Origin: Crambe crambe
Lineage: Eukaryota > Porifera > Demospongiae > Poecilosclerida > Crambeidae
Assembly: GCA_963924555.1 (NCBI GenBank)
Contig: OZ004585.1
Coordinates: 4,787,488-4,851,487, forward strand
Length of the DNA stretch: 64,000 nt
Direction of reading: 5' to 3'
Part shown: in pieces, positions 11,301 to 22,120 of the stretch
How the letters are laid out: every line of letters starts with the position of its first letter
How positions within the stretch are numbered: position 1 is the stretch's first letter
Translations under genes and position numbers: made by a program
The notes under the pieces: generated by a model
What the model saw: the letters and a program-made list of their open reading frames with translations, nothing else
The model's database searches: none
Told to the model about the DNA's origin: nothing

Positions 11301-13755
11301 CTTTCTCATTAATTTTTGCCACTCTTATCCTCGCTCGTATCTGTCTTGGTCCCCAGTTGAACCATGTACAAAGGTTACACCAGACTAGTACAAAAAGGGA
11401 GGTTAAAATACAAAGACGAAGGGATAATTTATGTATGGAGGCATCCAAAGAAAAGGATTCACTATTACATTATTACACTGCAGGTGATGGAGAAAGAGAA
11501 TGAGAAGTAGACCAGACAAAGTGGGTCAAGAGCTGGTGATGGTGTTCGGAAGGCTTTCCACAGTCATGTTTTATTTAATGTTGCACTTTTGCCATTGACA
11601 CAATATGATACATCAATCACATACAATGGTGTATGACTTCTTTTGAGTCACAGTGACCTAGTCTCACGAGCCAGACCCTACATGGCCGGAGACTAACAGT
11701 GACCTTGGCTGTATATAACTGTATATAAACTGCTTGTCACCTACATTTCTTCTCTCACTCATCCAGCTGATAGCATTCAAGGCTCTTGTAGCTCTCCAAA
11801 TCTTCCTGAGTATAGAGGCTGGGTGAAAAAATCCCTACATTGATGATGAAACTTGTGCTTGGCCTGAGATCAACGTCATCTTTCCAGTTTTGCTTCGGAA
11901 TTTCATAAATTAAGTGACTTGAACTTGTTTAAATACCTCTTTATTGAATTTTGATCGGTCAAACTGTCTTTGTAGCCCGGGAGAAGCTGACTACTACTCA
12001 TAGGATGCACTAGAAGCCATATTTACATTATTGCAGTTGTAATCCAAGATGGCCACGTGTGATTTAAGCTCCACCCATTGCAAGGGGTCTATACTAAGCT
12101 AGTTAGCTAGCTAGAGAGATAGCTGAATAATATTATAATTTCGAATAATTGGATATAAATTACATGCGCATGCGTATTATCAGAGAGTGCGGTAGCACTC
12201 TCTATGTAGGGATGACTCGGACGGCCGCGCGCGCCGCCTATAGACTAATACTAAAGTGAAATTCTAGTTCTCCCACTTAGACCTAACAAAAGCTACTGTG
12301 AATGATTATCCAGCCTACTAGAGCCTACTACAATGTGCAGACCAAGTTTCAGGACAAGGGAGCTTACCGTTTCAGAAATACGGCAAGCAGGTAAATCGCT
12401 ATATTCTTCTTCTTCTCTATCAGAGAGTGCGGTAGCACTCTCTATGTAGGGATGACTCGGACGGCCACGCGCGCTGCCTATAGACTAATACTAAAGTGAA
12501 ATTCTAGTTCTCCCACTTAGACCTAACAAAAGCTACTGTGAATGATTATCCAGCCTACTAGAGCCTACTACAATGTGCAGACCAAGTTTCAGGACCAGGG
12601 AGCTTACCGTTTCAGAAATACGGCAAGCAGGTAAATCGCTATATTCTTCTTCTTCTCTATCAGAGAGTGCGGTAGCACTCTCTATGTAGGGATGACTCGG
12701 ACGGCCGCGCGCGCTGCCTATAGACTAATACTAAAGTGAAATTCTAGTTCTCCCACTTAGACCTAACAAAAGCTACTGTGAATGATTATCCAGCCTACTA
12801 GAGCCTACTACGATGTGCAGACCAAGTTTCAGGACCAGGGAGCTTACTGTTTCAGAAATACGGCAAGCAGGTAAATCGCTATATTCTTCTTCTTCTCTAT
12901 CAGAGAGTGCGGTAGCACTCTCTATGTAGGGATGACTTGGACGGCCACGCGCGCCGCCTATAGACTAATACAAAAGTGAAATTCCAGTTCCCCCACTTAG
13001 ACCTAACAAAAGCTACTGTGAATGATTATCCAGCCTACTAGAGCCTACTACAATGTGCAGACCAAGTTTCAGGATCAGGGAGCTTACCGTTTCAGAAATA
13101 CGGCAAGCAGGTAGCTAAATCGCTATATTCTGTACTCGACTAATTCAATTAGGAAGCCATCTTTTCTATAATACACATGCGCATGTATTTGATATCCAAT
13201 TATTATATTACTCAGCTGTCTCTAGCTAGCTAGCTAGGTATAGGTATATGTAGCTAGAATAGTGATGATGATGATAGACTACTGTATCGACTCGGGGATT
13301 TAGATTCAACAAGGTAGACTCTATTTCAGCATCTTCTACCTCCACCTTGACTCGTTGATAATGATTGGGCTGGTATGTTATTGGAGAACTATTCTTCTTT
13401 CATCTGTCCCTGCATACACATAGAAGAATGAACTCTATACATAGCTAAAACCATAAAAAAGACCAGGAACAAGTAAGGGAAAAAGCATTTCGTGACATGA
13501 AAAAAGATGTAGGGATGACCACTGCTCAAAAAAGTAAGGAAACAAGAAGGATGGAATCTTTGTTCTGTATATCCAGCCAACAATCCCTACATATACGTAC
13601 ATTACTACACTATAATCTGAAGCTACCCGACGTATATGTAGGGATTGTTGGCTGGATATACAGAACAAAGATTCCATCCTTCTTGTTTCCTTACTTTTTT
13701 GAGCAGTGGTCATCCCTACATCTTTTTTCATTTCATGAAATGCTTTTCCCCTTAC

Positions 13756-13800
<45 letters not shown>

Positions 13801-15332
13801 TTAGACAACCATATCTCTCGAATCACTCAAGCTACAGCCATGATTTCTGGACAAATCCACTCCAAATTCTACCAACTACGATCTTTTCTACTCGTTGATC
13901 CTCGAAAGAGTCGATGAAAAAGGAGACACTATGGAGCACAGCACTCGACTAATTCAATTAGGAAGCCATCTTTTCTATAATACGCATGCGCATGTATTTG
14001 AATATCCAATTATTCGAAATCATAATATTACTCAGCTGTCTCTAGCTAGCTAGCTAGCTAGCTCTAGACTACTGTATCGATTCGGGGATTTAGATTCACC
14101 ACGGTAGACTCTATTTCAGCATCTTCGACCTCCAAGTATGGCTCAACAACACAACACCTTAACTCGATAAATGATTGGGCTGGTATGCTATTGGAGAACT
14201 TCTTTCATCTGTCCCTGCATACACATAGAAGAATGAACTCTAATCATAGCTAAAACCATAAAAGAGAGGAAATAAGACCAGGAACAAGTAAGGGAAAAAG
14301 CATTTCGTGAAATGAAAAAAAGATGTAGGGATGACCACTGCTCAAAAAAGTAAGGAAACAAGAAGGATGGAAATGGGATCAATCTTTGTTCTGTATATCC
14401 AGCCAACAATCCCTACATATACGTCGGGTAACTTCAGATTATAGTGTAGTAATGTACGTATATGTAGGGATTGTTGGCTGGATATACAGAACAAAGATTG
14501 ATCCCATTTCCATCCTTCTTGTTTCCTTACTTTTTTGAGCAGCGGTCATCCCTACATCTTTTTTTCATTTCACGAAATGCTTTTCCCCTTACTTGTAGAA
14601 AAGATGGCTTCCTAATTGAATTAGTCGCTCCATAGTGTCTCCTTTTTCATCGAGTCTTTCGAGGATCAACGAGTAGAAAAGATCGTAGTTGGTAGAATTT
14701 GGAATGGATTTATCCAGAAATCATAGCTGTAGCTTGAGTGGTTCGAGAGATATGGTTGTCTAAGAATAATAATAATAATAGAGAAGAAGAAGAATTTAGC
14801 GATTCACCTGCTTGCCGTATTTCTGAAACGGTAAGCTCCCTGGTCCTGAAACTTGGTCTGCACATTATAGTAGGCTCTAGTAGGCTGGATAATCATTCAC
14901 AGTAGGTCTAAGTGGCGGAACTAGAATTTCACTTTCGTATTAGTCTATAGGCGGCGCGCGTGGCCGTCCGAGTCATCCCTACATAGAGAGTGCTACCGCA
15001 CTCTCTGATGTAAAGTATCAGCTGGTCCTACTATATTAACTGCTCTCTGTTCCTACAATATTATCTCCTCTCTGTCAAAATCTATGCTCTAGACATCATA
15101 TTCTTGTTATTGGACACTTACTGGCAGGAGAGGCATTCATTTATTTAGAAATACATTTTGAACTCTGCATGCCTGCAATTCCAATCAATTTTACCTGACA
15201 TTATTATGTGATTGGAATATACTTTTTTTTATTAACTCAAGAATAAAGAGCAGGAAATTATAGCGCAGTCAATTCAGACTGAGTCGTGTGGCATAAAAAT
15301 TGTAGCATTTGAATGAACCATGAAATAAGTTA

Positions 15333-15368
<36 letters not shown>

Positions 15369-18180
15369 TGACCAGATGAAAACGGCAATTTTAGAAGTCG
15401 CTGAAAATGATACTGCATTTCCTTTACTTCTTAACTCATATTCAAAAATAGCATGTCATTTTCCAACTTGCTAGCTTTCAACCAAAATGTGGCAGACATT
15501 TTTATGCCCCGCAACGTACACATGATTCTTAGACCTTGATCTCACAAAGACAGCTGACTAGCGAATCAGTCATTAGCTAGCTTTCGTTGGTCACTCAATG
15601 CTCAGAGCATAAACCCTAAGCTCTATGAATCAAGCCTTGATGTGAGGTACATATGATTAAGGGGCCTCTAACATCCCGCCCATGCACTTGTTTTGCAGGT
15701 TGCTAGGGACCGATATTGAGACTACCGAAACTTGCAGAGATAAGCTACAAAGACCACAGTGGAGGACTTATCTACGGTCACTGATCTCCTAAGAACTAGG
15801 AAAACGGGACAGCTACCGAGAGGCTAGCACCGCTTGAAGCTAAAAGGACTACTTCTTTTTTGTGCTAAACTAACAATGTTGAAAATAGTTTCACATCCTT
15901 CCTTTGCATACTTATGAGACAACTACGGATCGAATTATCTCTATATAACCTAGCTTCCTAGATACACAAATTTCTAGCTTTAGAATGAACTGCTGAAAGT
16001 GCTGATCACTTCAGTTTTTGAAGATTTCCTAATCACATCCGTAGCTGTCTACCCCAGACCATGAGGAAATAACATGCCAAGTACGGACTCTTCTGAATTT
16101 ATGGGCACCTGCAAGTATGCCGATACACAGCCCCACCCCAGCCCCAACCACTATATCCGGCAGGATGCCGATTCTTTCTACTGTTGGTCAAGTGATCGCT
16201 CATGCCATGGTGAGGTGGCCCTGATCCTGGACTTAGGACTGCTGGATCTCAACACCTCTTTGTACCGGAGGCCTGCTAGCTCAGACTAGCTCTGGAGTTA
16301 GTCTCATTTGAGCCAGACTCTTCCGGTGACACTGGCTCTGGAATAGGCTCAGAATCTGGCACTGGAAATAATTATAGATTGCCTACATCATTTTTCTTCA
16401 GGAGTGCTACCTATACTAGCTATTGTAGATACATGCTATTATTTTTCCTGCTCGTATGGCTCATGTGCTACCTGCACAAAGTTGCATTCCTAACCTTCTT
16501 GTGGTTTTTCAGCTCGTTTTCCACAATTATTAGTGCTTATACTTAAGTTGTGCGCGTGTGTAGTCATGTCGGACCTTCAATATTAGGTTAGTGGCAATCT
16601 TATTATCAACTGTATAGATAGCATTAGTCCTTCCAGATCTGATTCATTTCTGCTCATAGAGAGTGAACTTCAGTCAAGTAACCCCTTACCCATCACACCA
16701 ATATGAGCTAACTATTCTGTCAGGACAACACCCTGACCTGTAACAACTCATTTATTGACACTTTGATTCATGCACTATCAACAACTTGTTATTTAGATGG
16801 ACACATTCTTTCATTCCTCTGATCTTAGTGCATACAAGTTAGCTACTCTCATTTTTTTTTTTGTGAGCAGTCTGGAAATAGAGTTTTGACTTAGAGTCAT
16901 TACTCTGTCTCTCGCGTTGGGATATTCCTTACATTTGGTAGCAGCGGCTGGTCTTCCATTCGCTAGTAGTTGCTTTTGAAGGATGGAAGAAGTAGCTAAG
17001 CCCACATCGAACAAGATCTCAACACAAAGACCAGAATGGTACAGGTGGGAGGCACATTCTCTCCACAGACCCGAAGAAATAGCACAAGGAAACACGCTCG
17101 AAATTCTGCAGCTCCAGGAACAGGCACGCCGGGAGGAGGAAAAGCATTGACAAGAAAGAGAGGAAAGGCAGCTGCAGGAACAACGAGAAAGAAAGGAAAG
17201 GCTACAGTTGATTGCTGTATGTGAGAACATAAAGAAGAAAGAAGAAGAGTTTCTAATCAGTTTGATCTTTAGTGCAGAGCTATATGTAGCTAAGATACTC
17301 TCATTCTTTTTTGTGATAGTCTGGAAATAAAGTTTGACTTAGACTCATTACTCTGTCTCTCGCATTGGGATATTCCTACTTCACTCTTTTTATATCTCAT
17401 CTTGGCCTGTCATGGGAGTGAAGTAGAAATAATTAGCTCGTAGTTCTGTAATATTGGTGATGGGTAAAGGCGATGTTTCAATTTGGGAATGGTTTCTGGG
17501 ATCAAAGGTTGGCCACATGTCACCAAGTCATGCATGCAAAATCTCTGATGGCAGATTCCTGTAACTTTGTCTTGAAGTCTAGTAAGCTCAGCATTGACTG
17601 CTCAGCACCTCCTTTATCTGTTCATAGTCTCAAAAGCCTTCTGTTTGCAGGTGAAGCTTGGAACTTGATTGGCACGGCTAGAGTTGTGACCTTTGACCTG
17701 TTGCTAAAATTCTGACACCATCAAGTTCCAAAGCTTCACCTGCAAACAGGCTTTTGAGACCATCAACAGATAAAGGAGGTGCCGAGAAGTCAATGCTGAG
17801 CTTACTAGACTTCAAAACAAAAGTTCCTGGAATCTGGCATCAGAGATTTTCAAGTTTCTTGAGCATGTGCAACCTGGTGATAGCATGGTGACCTTTGACC
17901 CCCAAAACCATTCCCAAATTTAAAAAAATCGCTGGGTAAGGGGTTACTTGACTGAAGTTCACTCTCTTTTGAACCGCACACAGCCATCCCTACTTTTCTT
18001 TTTTATTTAGAATAAATCCTTTACTTGTTAGCTACACTTATCTAGTCAAGGTGTGGTCCTGAAATAATTATGAATCTTACTTCTTGATGTGATTCCACCA
18101 GTTGTACATACATCTTTTAGTCCACATCTCTGACCAAAACAAAGAAAGGCTCCTTGAAGTGTTAATAGTAACACAATCAT
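8007..18180 (-). CDS. IgR-1: single-pass Ig-like membrane receptor (5 exons)
   Basis: Model: 18180-18081, 10383-10120, 9238-8807, 8490-8386, 8212-8007. The lengths sum to 1107 bp (368 codons plus stop) with all joins in phase 1 and canonical GT-AG. Order: signal peptide (MIVLLLTLQGAFLCFG), a ~88-residue Ig-like domain with Trp in SSSSWYIRR and a GTYHCGV F-strand motif, a ~144-residue Cys-rich Ig-like domain with SDEGMYNITVEF, a Ser/Thr stalk, a Val/Ile-rich transmembrane helix, then a basic tail of ~30 residues ending HNFEVV. It probably acts at the cell surface as a binding receptor without a catalytic domain. The 7.7-kb first intron is filled with repeats, so linkage of the signal-peptide exon to the rest is inferred from phase and strand. 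An alternative donor at 8069 would replace the tail. Confidence 0.65.
8291..8341. repeat. (TG)n followed by G25
   Basis: A TG microsatellite runs straight into 25 consecutive G (8317-8341). It lies in the intron between IgR-1 exons 4 and 5. Confidence 0.95.
8386..8490 (-). CDS. IgR-1 exon 4: Ser/Thr stalk
   Basis: A 105-bp phase 1-1 exon (acceptor tttcttcag, donor gtacttatca). It encodes a membrane-proximal stalk SLNTSFTKSFTMSFDTVPTT then FTTSFTTSISTAPA, with repeated SFT units likely to be O-glycosylated. Confidence 0.65.
8807..9238 (-). CDS. IgR-1 exon 3: Cys-rich Ig-like domain
   Basis: A 432-bp phase 1-1 exon, acceptor attatgtag, donor gtaagaatag. It begins GQPAFTSCPDGCSSITQ and ends RYFNITLSTRQLSN. 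There are eight cysteines and several N-glycosylation sites (NGS, NST, NIT, NES). The SDEGMYNITVEF segment is the usual Ig F-strand approach (D-x-G-x-Y). It is longer than a standard Ig domain. Confidence 0.65.
10120..10383 (-). CDS. IgR-1 exon 2: Ig-like domain
   Basis: A 264-bp phase 1-1 exon, acceptor aatttttgtag, donor gtaataataa. It has a first Cys in ASARCSG, Trp in SSSSWYIRR and the closing motif GFAEGTYHCGV, a typical Ig domain of 88 residues. Confidence 0.7.
10540..10938. mobile_element. foldback (FB) element, copy 2
   Basis: Inverted arms meet near 10660-10695 (ccctacatatacgt / acgtatatgtaggg). A right-hand tail ends gatgaaagaagagtagttctcc at about 10933. It is the left edge of the rearranged cluster that runs to 15008. 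Confidence 0.85.
11082..12089. mobile_element. 1008-bp TIR element, TATA target duplication
   Basis: The termini GACCCCTTGCAATGGG and CCCATTGCAAGGGGTC are perfect inverted repeats flanked by TATA on both sides (11078-11081, 12090-12093). The homologous repeat at 36775-36800 reads straight through (taatctatactaagctag), giving the empty site. The interior has no long frame, so it is non-autonomous. The superfamily is not identified. Confidence 0.85.
12181..13131. repeat. 4 x 240-bp tandem array with hairpin at each unit start
   Basis: Units start at 12181, 12421, 12661 and 12901, nearly identical; the last carries an extra agct near 13113. Each begins with inverted arms AGAGAGTGC / GCACTCTCT around ggta, then tatgtagggatgactcggac and a GC-rich block (gcgcgccgcctatag), and ends gcaggtaaatcgctatattc plus cttctt repeats. 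The unit equals the 3' end of the composite element seen once at 37065-37250 and 14785-15008. Confidence 0.95.
13383..13758. mobile_element. foldback (FB) element, copy 3
   Basis: Same family, reversed tail (tail on the left: ttcttctttcatctgtccct). A TTA microsatellite follows at 13757-13799. Confidence 0.85.
14192..14598. mobile_element. foldback (FB) element, copy 4
   Basis: Left tail from ggagaacttctttcatctgt, arms meeting near 14430-14450. Followed by the 3' module (14600-15008). Confidence 0.85.
15009..16080. other. non-coding
   Basis: No gene seen; lies in the first intron of IgR-1. A GAT microsatellite is at about 15337-15368. Confidence 0.4.
16268..16357 (-). other. possible alternative last exon of IgR-1
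   Basis: After an acceptor tatttccag at about 16358 the minus strand reads, in the phase left by exon 1, MPDSEPIPEPVSPEESGSNE and TNSRASLS-stop. Spliced to 18180-18081 it would give a secreted acidic peptide of about 60 residues. It may be chance; no supporting homology is known to me. Confidence 0.2.
16820..17383 (+). mobile_element. TRIM-like miniature LTR retrotransposon
   Basis: Two direct repeats of about 115 bp (16820-16933 and 17263 to about 17383) share TGATCTT-TAGTGCA at the start and ctctgtctctcgc(g/a)ttggg then atattcct at the end. Right after the first repeat is TTTGGTAGCAGCGG, close to a Met-tRNA primer-binding site (TGGTATCAGAGC). Before the second is a purine tract (aagaagaaagaagaagag, 17231-17248). 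The ~330-bp interior has a broken Glu/Gln/Arg-rich frame (EILQLQEQARREEEKH) but no pol. The clear target duplication is missing. Confidence 0.55.
17470..17932. mobile_element. GCGAT-family TIR element, 9-bp duplication, copy 1
   Basis: Ends GCGATGTTTCAATTTGGG and CCCAAATTTAAAAAAATCGC. The flanks TGGGTAAAG (17461-17469) and TGGGTAAGG (17933-17941) match 8/9. The halves of the interior are themselves inverted (gtgaagcttggaacttgatt and back), so the whole element can fold. The other copy is 38721-39275. A 9-bp duplication fits Mutator-like elements. Confidence 0.8.
18081..18180 (-). CDS. IgR-1 exon 1: signal peptide
   Basis: The minus strand reads ATG at 18178-18180, giving MIVLLLTLQGAFLCFGQRCG then LKDVCTTGGITSR, and a donor AGAA|gtaagattca. 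It ends in phase 1, which matches exon 2. It is a clear hydrophobic signal with a likely cleavage after CFG. Assignment to IgR-1 is by phase and direction. Confidence 0.55.
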
Positions 18181-18969
18181 TTTTTAGCTGCAACGTAAAG
18201 AAGCACATATCTAATCATAAAGAGATTCATTACTCTCTGGTGAACAATTAAATTAGCCTAGCTAGGCTACATTCCACAATGTAGAAGTCAATAAAGCTTG
18301 CCTATAGTGATTGTAATTGGAGCATGTACATTATTGCATGCACAGGGTGCAGGGCACTAATAATCATGACAGGTACCTATGCCCATGTCAAGGGCGGATC
18401 CAAACGAGAGGAATTGGGGGGCAGATGCTCCCCTTTTTTTCTAGCTAACTACAAGTGAAGTGAACCCCCATCCCTTAATTTCGGCACATACATCACACTT
18501 AATACACATGCACATATGCTCGTTTCACCTTTGACCCCACAAATGAAACATATTCCCACAACAAATACCTAGAGCTTATTGCATTTTGTCTAAATTGGGT
18601 TGTAGCTAGCTAGGCGCTTGGCTTTGGAAAGCATTATATAGCCTCCAGTGTATGCAGCTGCCACCACTTCATCCTGACTGCAATATTTTAGCCTAAGAAG
18701 TTAAAGTACAAATGACTTTCACCAACTGCTTCGCTTGCCAATTGAATGTTACACTATCATAGACCTACATGTAGATCTACGTATGTATACAAGTGAGCAT
18801 GAAAAAAAAATGTTCAGGGATTGCCCTAAATTTAACTGGGCTGTATAATGTACTGCAGCCTTGTACGAAAACAATCAAAGGGCTCAGTGGAAAAAGGTGA
18901 TAACCACCACATGATTATAAGGGTCAAAGTTCACTGATAAAATCATGAATATTTCCATTTATTCATTGT

Positions 18970-20145
18970 TTTTTTTTTAAGAGTTAACCACATGCCAAGT
19001 AGAAAAAAAAGGCAATAAGTCTTATTCATATTTACAATGTATGCTTTTTTTACATTACAGATGTGTCACTGAGAGAAGTTGTCGAGGCAGTAATTATTTT
19101 GAAAATATTATTTGCTAGTAAGTGAACAGGTGAAAAGTCAGGAAGCACAACTCTACTCTCTCACTAGTGTCCTGCTGATTATGACCTACTTGCTTTTGAG
19201 TGTGACACTCAGTAGTCTTGCGAGCCAGCCCATATACAGTCTGGTCAGACTCGCCAGGATTTTGTGAACAAAAGGAATGCAATTAATTTTAGTCGCGTGG
19301 TCAAATCACATTAAAATCACATGACTAATTTGAATTTGGCGCATAGATATAGCTATATTATGGCAATGGAGGCATCTGTTAGTCAAGTAAAGTTGGCAAA
19401 ATGCAGTTACAAAAAGTGATTTGCCACTGCCAGTAGGCATGCTAGCGAAGACATCACTTCGGCCACTTACAAAAACTGGCTATGATGCGCCTTTGGTTTT
19501 CTCTAAAGCTAGACTACCCAAGCCTTTTGGTTGCCTCGTCCATAGCTGCACCTACCTCCTCTTCACTGTGGCTTCTCTTCTCTACTGCATGCTTCGGTTC
19601 ATTTTCACGCGCGAGCTAGAAAAAATAGCAAACGTCATCATGTCACATGATTTATTGAACATCACATGACTACTTTGATCAGATTGGCTCCGCCAAGATT
19701 CTGGCAGAGTTCACAAAAACCTGGCCAGTCTGACCAGACGTATTTTTCTTCCTTTCCCCCTCCCCCTTTTCGCGCGTGAAAAATACGGCTGGCTTGCGAG
19801 ACTAGACACTCAGTGTCATGTTAGCTATTAATACCAATGATAGTTAAAGCTGATTAGATACTCACCTGAACCACATAGAGTCTCATCTCTGTCTGCAATC
19901 AATCAAAGCTTGCCGCTACAGGTGAGAAAGCTAAAGAACTCTGCTTGCACGTGTTCTTAGATTGTATGGTAAAGATCGTCAGCATGGAAACGGTAGTACA
20001 ATTAGTCTGACCTGATGCGCAGTCCAAAACGAAGTAGAGTTAGGCACTCTAAGTTAATAGCATGGAGAAAGACGAAGGTACTTTAGAGGTCCGTAATGGC
20101 AGCGAAGCTCTGTGGTACGCAGGGAAGAAACGCGCTTTACATTAC
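18970..20145. repeat. R1 dispersed repeat, copy 1
   Basis: Blocks such as gatgtgtcactgag, aggtgaaaagtcaggaagcacaac and gagtctcatctctgtctgca, and acctgatgcgcagtccaaaa, recur in the same order at 56897-57140 (partial), 57150-57830 and 58830-59720. This copy is split by the insertion at 19213-19804. No coding potential was recognised. Confidence 0.75.
19213..19804. mobile_element. TAGTCTTGCGAG-family TIR element, 9-bp duplication
   Basis: Termini TAGTCTTGCGAGCCAGCC and GGCTGGCTTGCGAGACTA, flanked by perfect 9-bp direct repeats GACACTCAG (19204-19212, 19805-19813). 592 bp, no transposase. It is inserted in R1. The same TIR motif forms short palindromes at 34888-34912, 55035-55072 and 55256-55290. 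Confidence 0.85.
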
Positions 20146-21469
20146 ATTACGTTTTGTTTTTTTTCTGTTTTTTTTCTACTTGGTATGTAACTAGAGGGAT
20201 AAATAAATTTTTTATAGGGCCACAGCGTTCATTTGCAACACCAAACTGTAACTTCACTACCCATCTTGAAAGCTAAATTAATTGTGTGCTTCTTAAATTG
20301 TATTTATCGGGGGTGTGACTCATAAGCTCACATGATAGACCCACCCACACGATTAGCTAGGGCGCGCGCTAGTCGCATGTTGCGTAGGGCAAGAAACATG
20401 GCAGCTAATATTTTTTTCAGCAAGCTATATAGATGCCTGTATCAGAGCATTTTACGTGATCCTAATTTATTTCCCTAGAATACCTATCACAAAGGTATGC
20501 TGAAAAGCTCAAGATTGACAAAGAAGACTTGCCTGATCCATATGGTACCTGAAGTTATGTGGATTGATGATGTTTAAGTGGCCAAGCATCCAGTTTGGAG
20601 ATTCTAATTGATAGGAATCTGTCCTTTTTCTTTGCTGTACTGCTTAGTGCAGCCTATTGCACAGCAACTAGAAGGCACTCTTCAATACAGCTAGCCAGCT
20701 TCGAAGCTTCCGCCCTACGTAAGAACTATTTTTTGGTAAGGATCATCATACCTTCTACAGTATCGTGTGACTACACACCCCCGACAAAAAATGGTCTATA
20801 CAGACAATTACACTATTTTTTTAATGATCAAATTAGGGTTGCTACACAACTGATCACAAAACTCCACCTTCTTAATTTTGGCGGTTATCACCTTTCCCAC
20901 TGATCCCTTTTCAAATTCTATATTTAAATCCACTACCTATAGCTAGCTATAATTATAGCTACCTATTGCAGTTGTAAATATAAGGATTAAGGTTGCAGTA
21001 CACAGCTTGATTTAAGCCATTTCGATCCTTTTTCTCTGTAAGATATGCTTTAGAATAGCTAAAATCAATAGCTATATATATATATAGCTAAAAGTAATAA
21101 TTAAATTGAAGATATGCTTCTAGTTAGCTCTGTAGCTGCATGTGCATACAGGTGCACTAAATTTATCTAAATATTTTGTGGTAAATACTACAGCTTCTTA
21201 TATACATAGGCTCAGTGGAATGCCACTTAGCTACATAACTCTGACACCTATTATCAGCTCAAAAAGGTAGCTATTACTTGCTCACTGTCAAATGTTAATA
21301 TTGCACATTACCCTAAGGTTTAAGTTCAAGACAATAATGGCTCATATGCGTAGCTAGCTATATAGTAGTAGATTATAAAATGTGAGATGGGACATGCACA
21401 AAATGGTACACATTATAGTTCTCTGATAAAGAAATAGCTAGAAATATTCTTTTCTTAATGAATTTTGTC
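20146..21469. other. non-coding, nothing recognised
   Basis: Intergenic between IgR-1 and RTK-A. No exon or bounded repeat was seen, apart from short agct/tata-rich strings. Confidence 0.4.
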
Positions 21470-22120
21470 TTTCCTCTTCATGTAGGGGAAGAAGAGAGTC
21501 TTATGACCTTTGACCTACCATCACTACATGAGAGTGCCACACTCTCTGATACACAATGAGTTATGACCCAAGAGTCAGCTCAGTTTACTACTCACTGAAT
21601 CAAACTATACTAGGGCAATGTTCAACATTCAGTTGACAGCGAGCGAGCAAGCAAGTATTCTTTAGTGCTACAACTCTTTAGAAGATTTTGCTGTTTAGTT
21701 TATTATATGTATCAGATAAGCTACAACTACTTCTTTAGCTTTAGATAGTGAGTAAGTGAGCATGATAGGCTCTAGTGCTTGATATTGTGTCAGAGACAAG
21801 AAGTCATGTAAGTGGTGGTTCCAACCAGAAAGCTCCATGCATCAAAAGCTGTAAATACTTACCACAAGTACTTAATAGATAAGCCAAGTGCCTACAATTC
21901 ACTTTGATAAGCCTAGCGCCTCTAGCCTCTATGACAAAAGGCTGTAGAAAACAATCTAGCTTGCATATTGAATTACAGTTATTGGAGCATGTGCATTATG
22001 CACGGCAGGCGCTACTATACACGGACACCTACCGTACCATACATACGCCTGGGGCATTTTGGAGTGTAGACCTATACAATTTCAATGAGTCATGACCTGA
22101 GAGTCAGCTCGCTCGCTACA
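21470..22120. repeat. repeat fragments incl. possible tRNA-derived SINE (minus)
   Basis: 21470-21550 is a hairpin-family terminus (gacctaccatcactacatga). About 21725-21900, read on the minus strand, has a degraded Pol III-type pair (GTGGTAAGTA and GGTTGGAACC) shared with 50755-50940. 22040-22115 matches the repeat at 6365-6600. Confidence 0.45.

Larger units (their letters stand above)
10939..15008. repeat. rearranged composite repeat cluster
   Basis: The flank of the FB element (tgagctatacttggaggtcgaagatgc ... gcgcatgcgtattat, 10939-12180) recurs inverted at 13135-13380 and again at 13930-14190. The segment aggatcaacgagtagaaaag recurs inverted (about 13800-13985) and direct (14600-14760). 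The cluster ends at 15008 with an inverted copy of the hairpin terminus. The intact single-copy arrangement of the same element is at 36238-37250. Confidence 0.75.
16658..17967. mobile_element. TIR-bounded block holding two nested elements
   Basis: The ends AGAGAGTGAACTTCAGTCAA (16658) and TTGACTGAAGTTCACTCTCT (ending 17967) are inverted and continue as gtaaccccttaccca. The 9-bp-duplication element at 17470-17932 sits inside the right terminal repeat and the TRIM-like element sits at 16820-17383. Confidence 0.6.

Noticed and set aside
12181..12420. Helitron 3' terminus
   Set aside because: A terminal hairpin is present but there is no CTRR end, no 5' TC end and the intact copy shows a short target duplication; kept only as a comparison.
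12181..13131. CRISPR array
   Set aside because: The 240-bp units are contiguous and nearly identical with no variable spacers, and the window is clearly eukaryotic.
16811..17230. 139-codon minus-strand frame rich in Cys/Ser
   Set aside because: Antisense of the TRIM-like interior and LTR; no splice signals or known domain.
20595..20903. 102-codon frame starting MEILIDRN
   Set aside because: No domain, no splice context, composition like the surrounding non-coding DNA.
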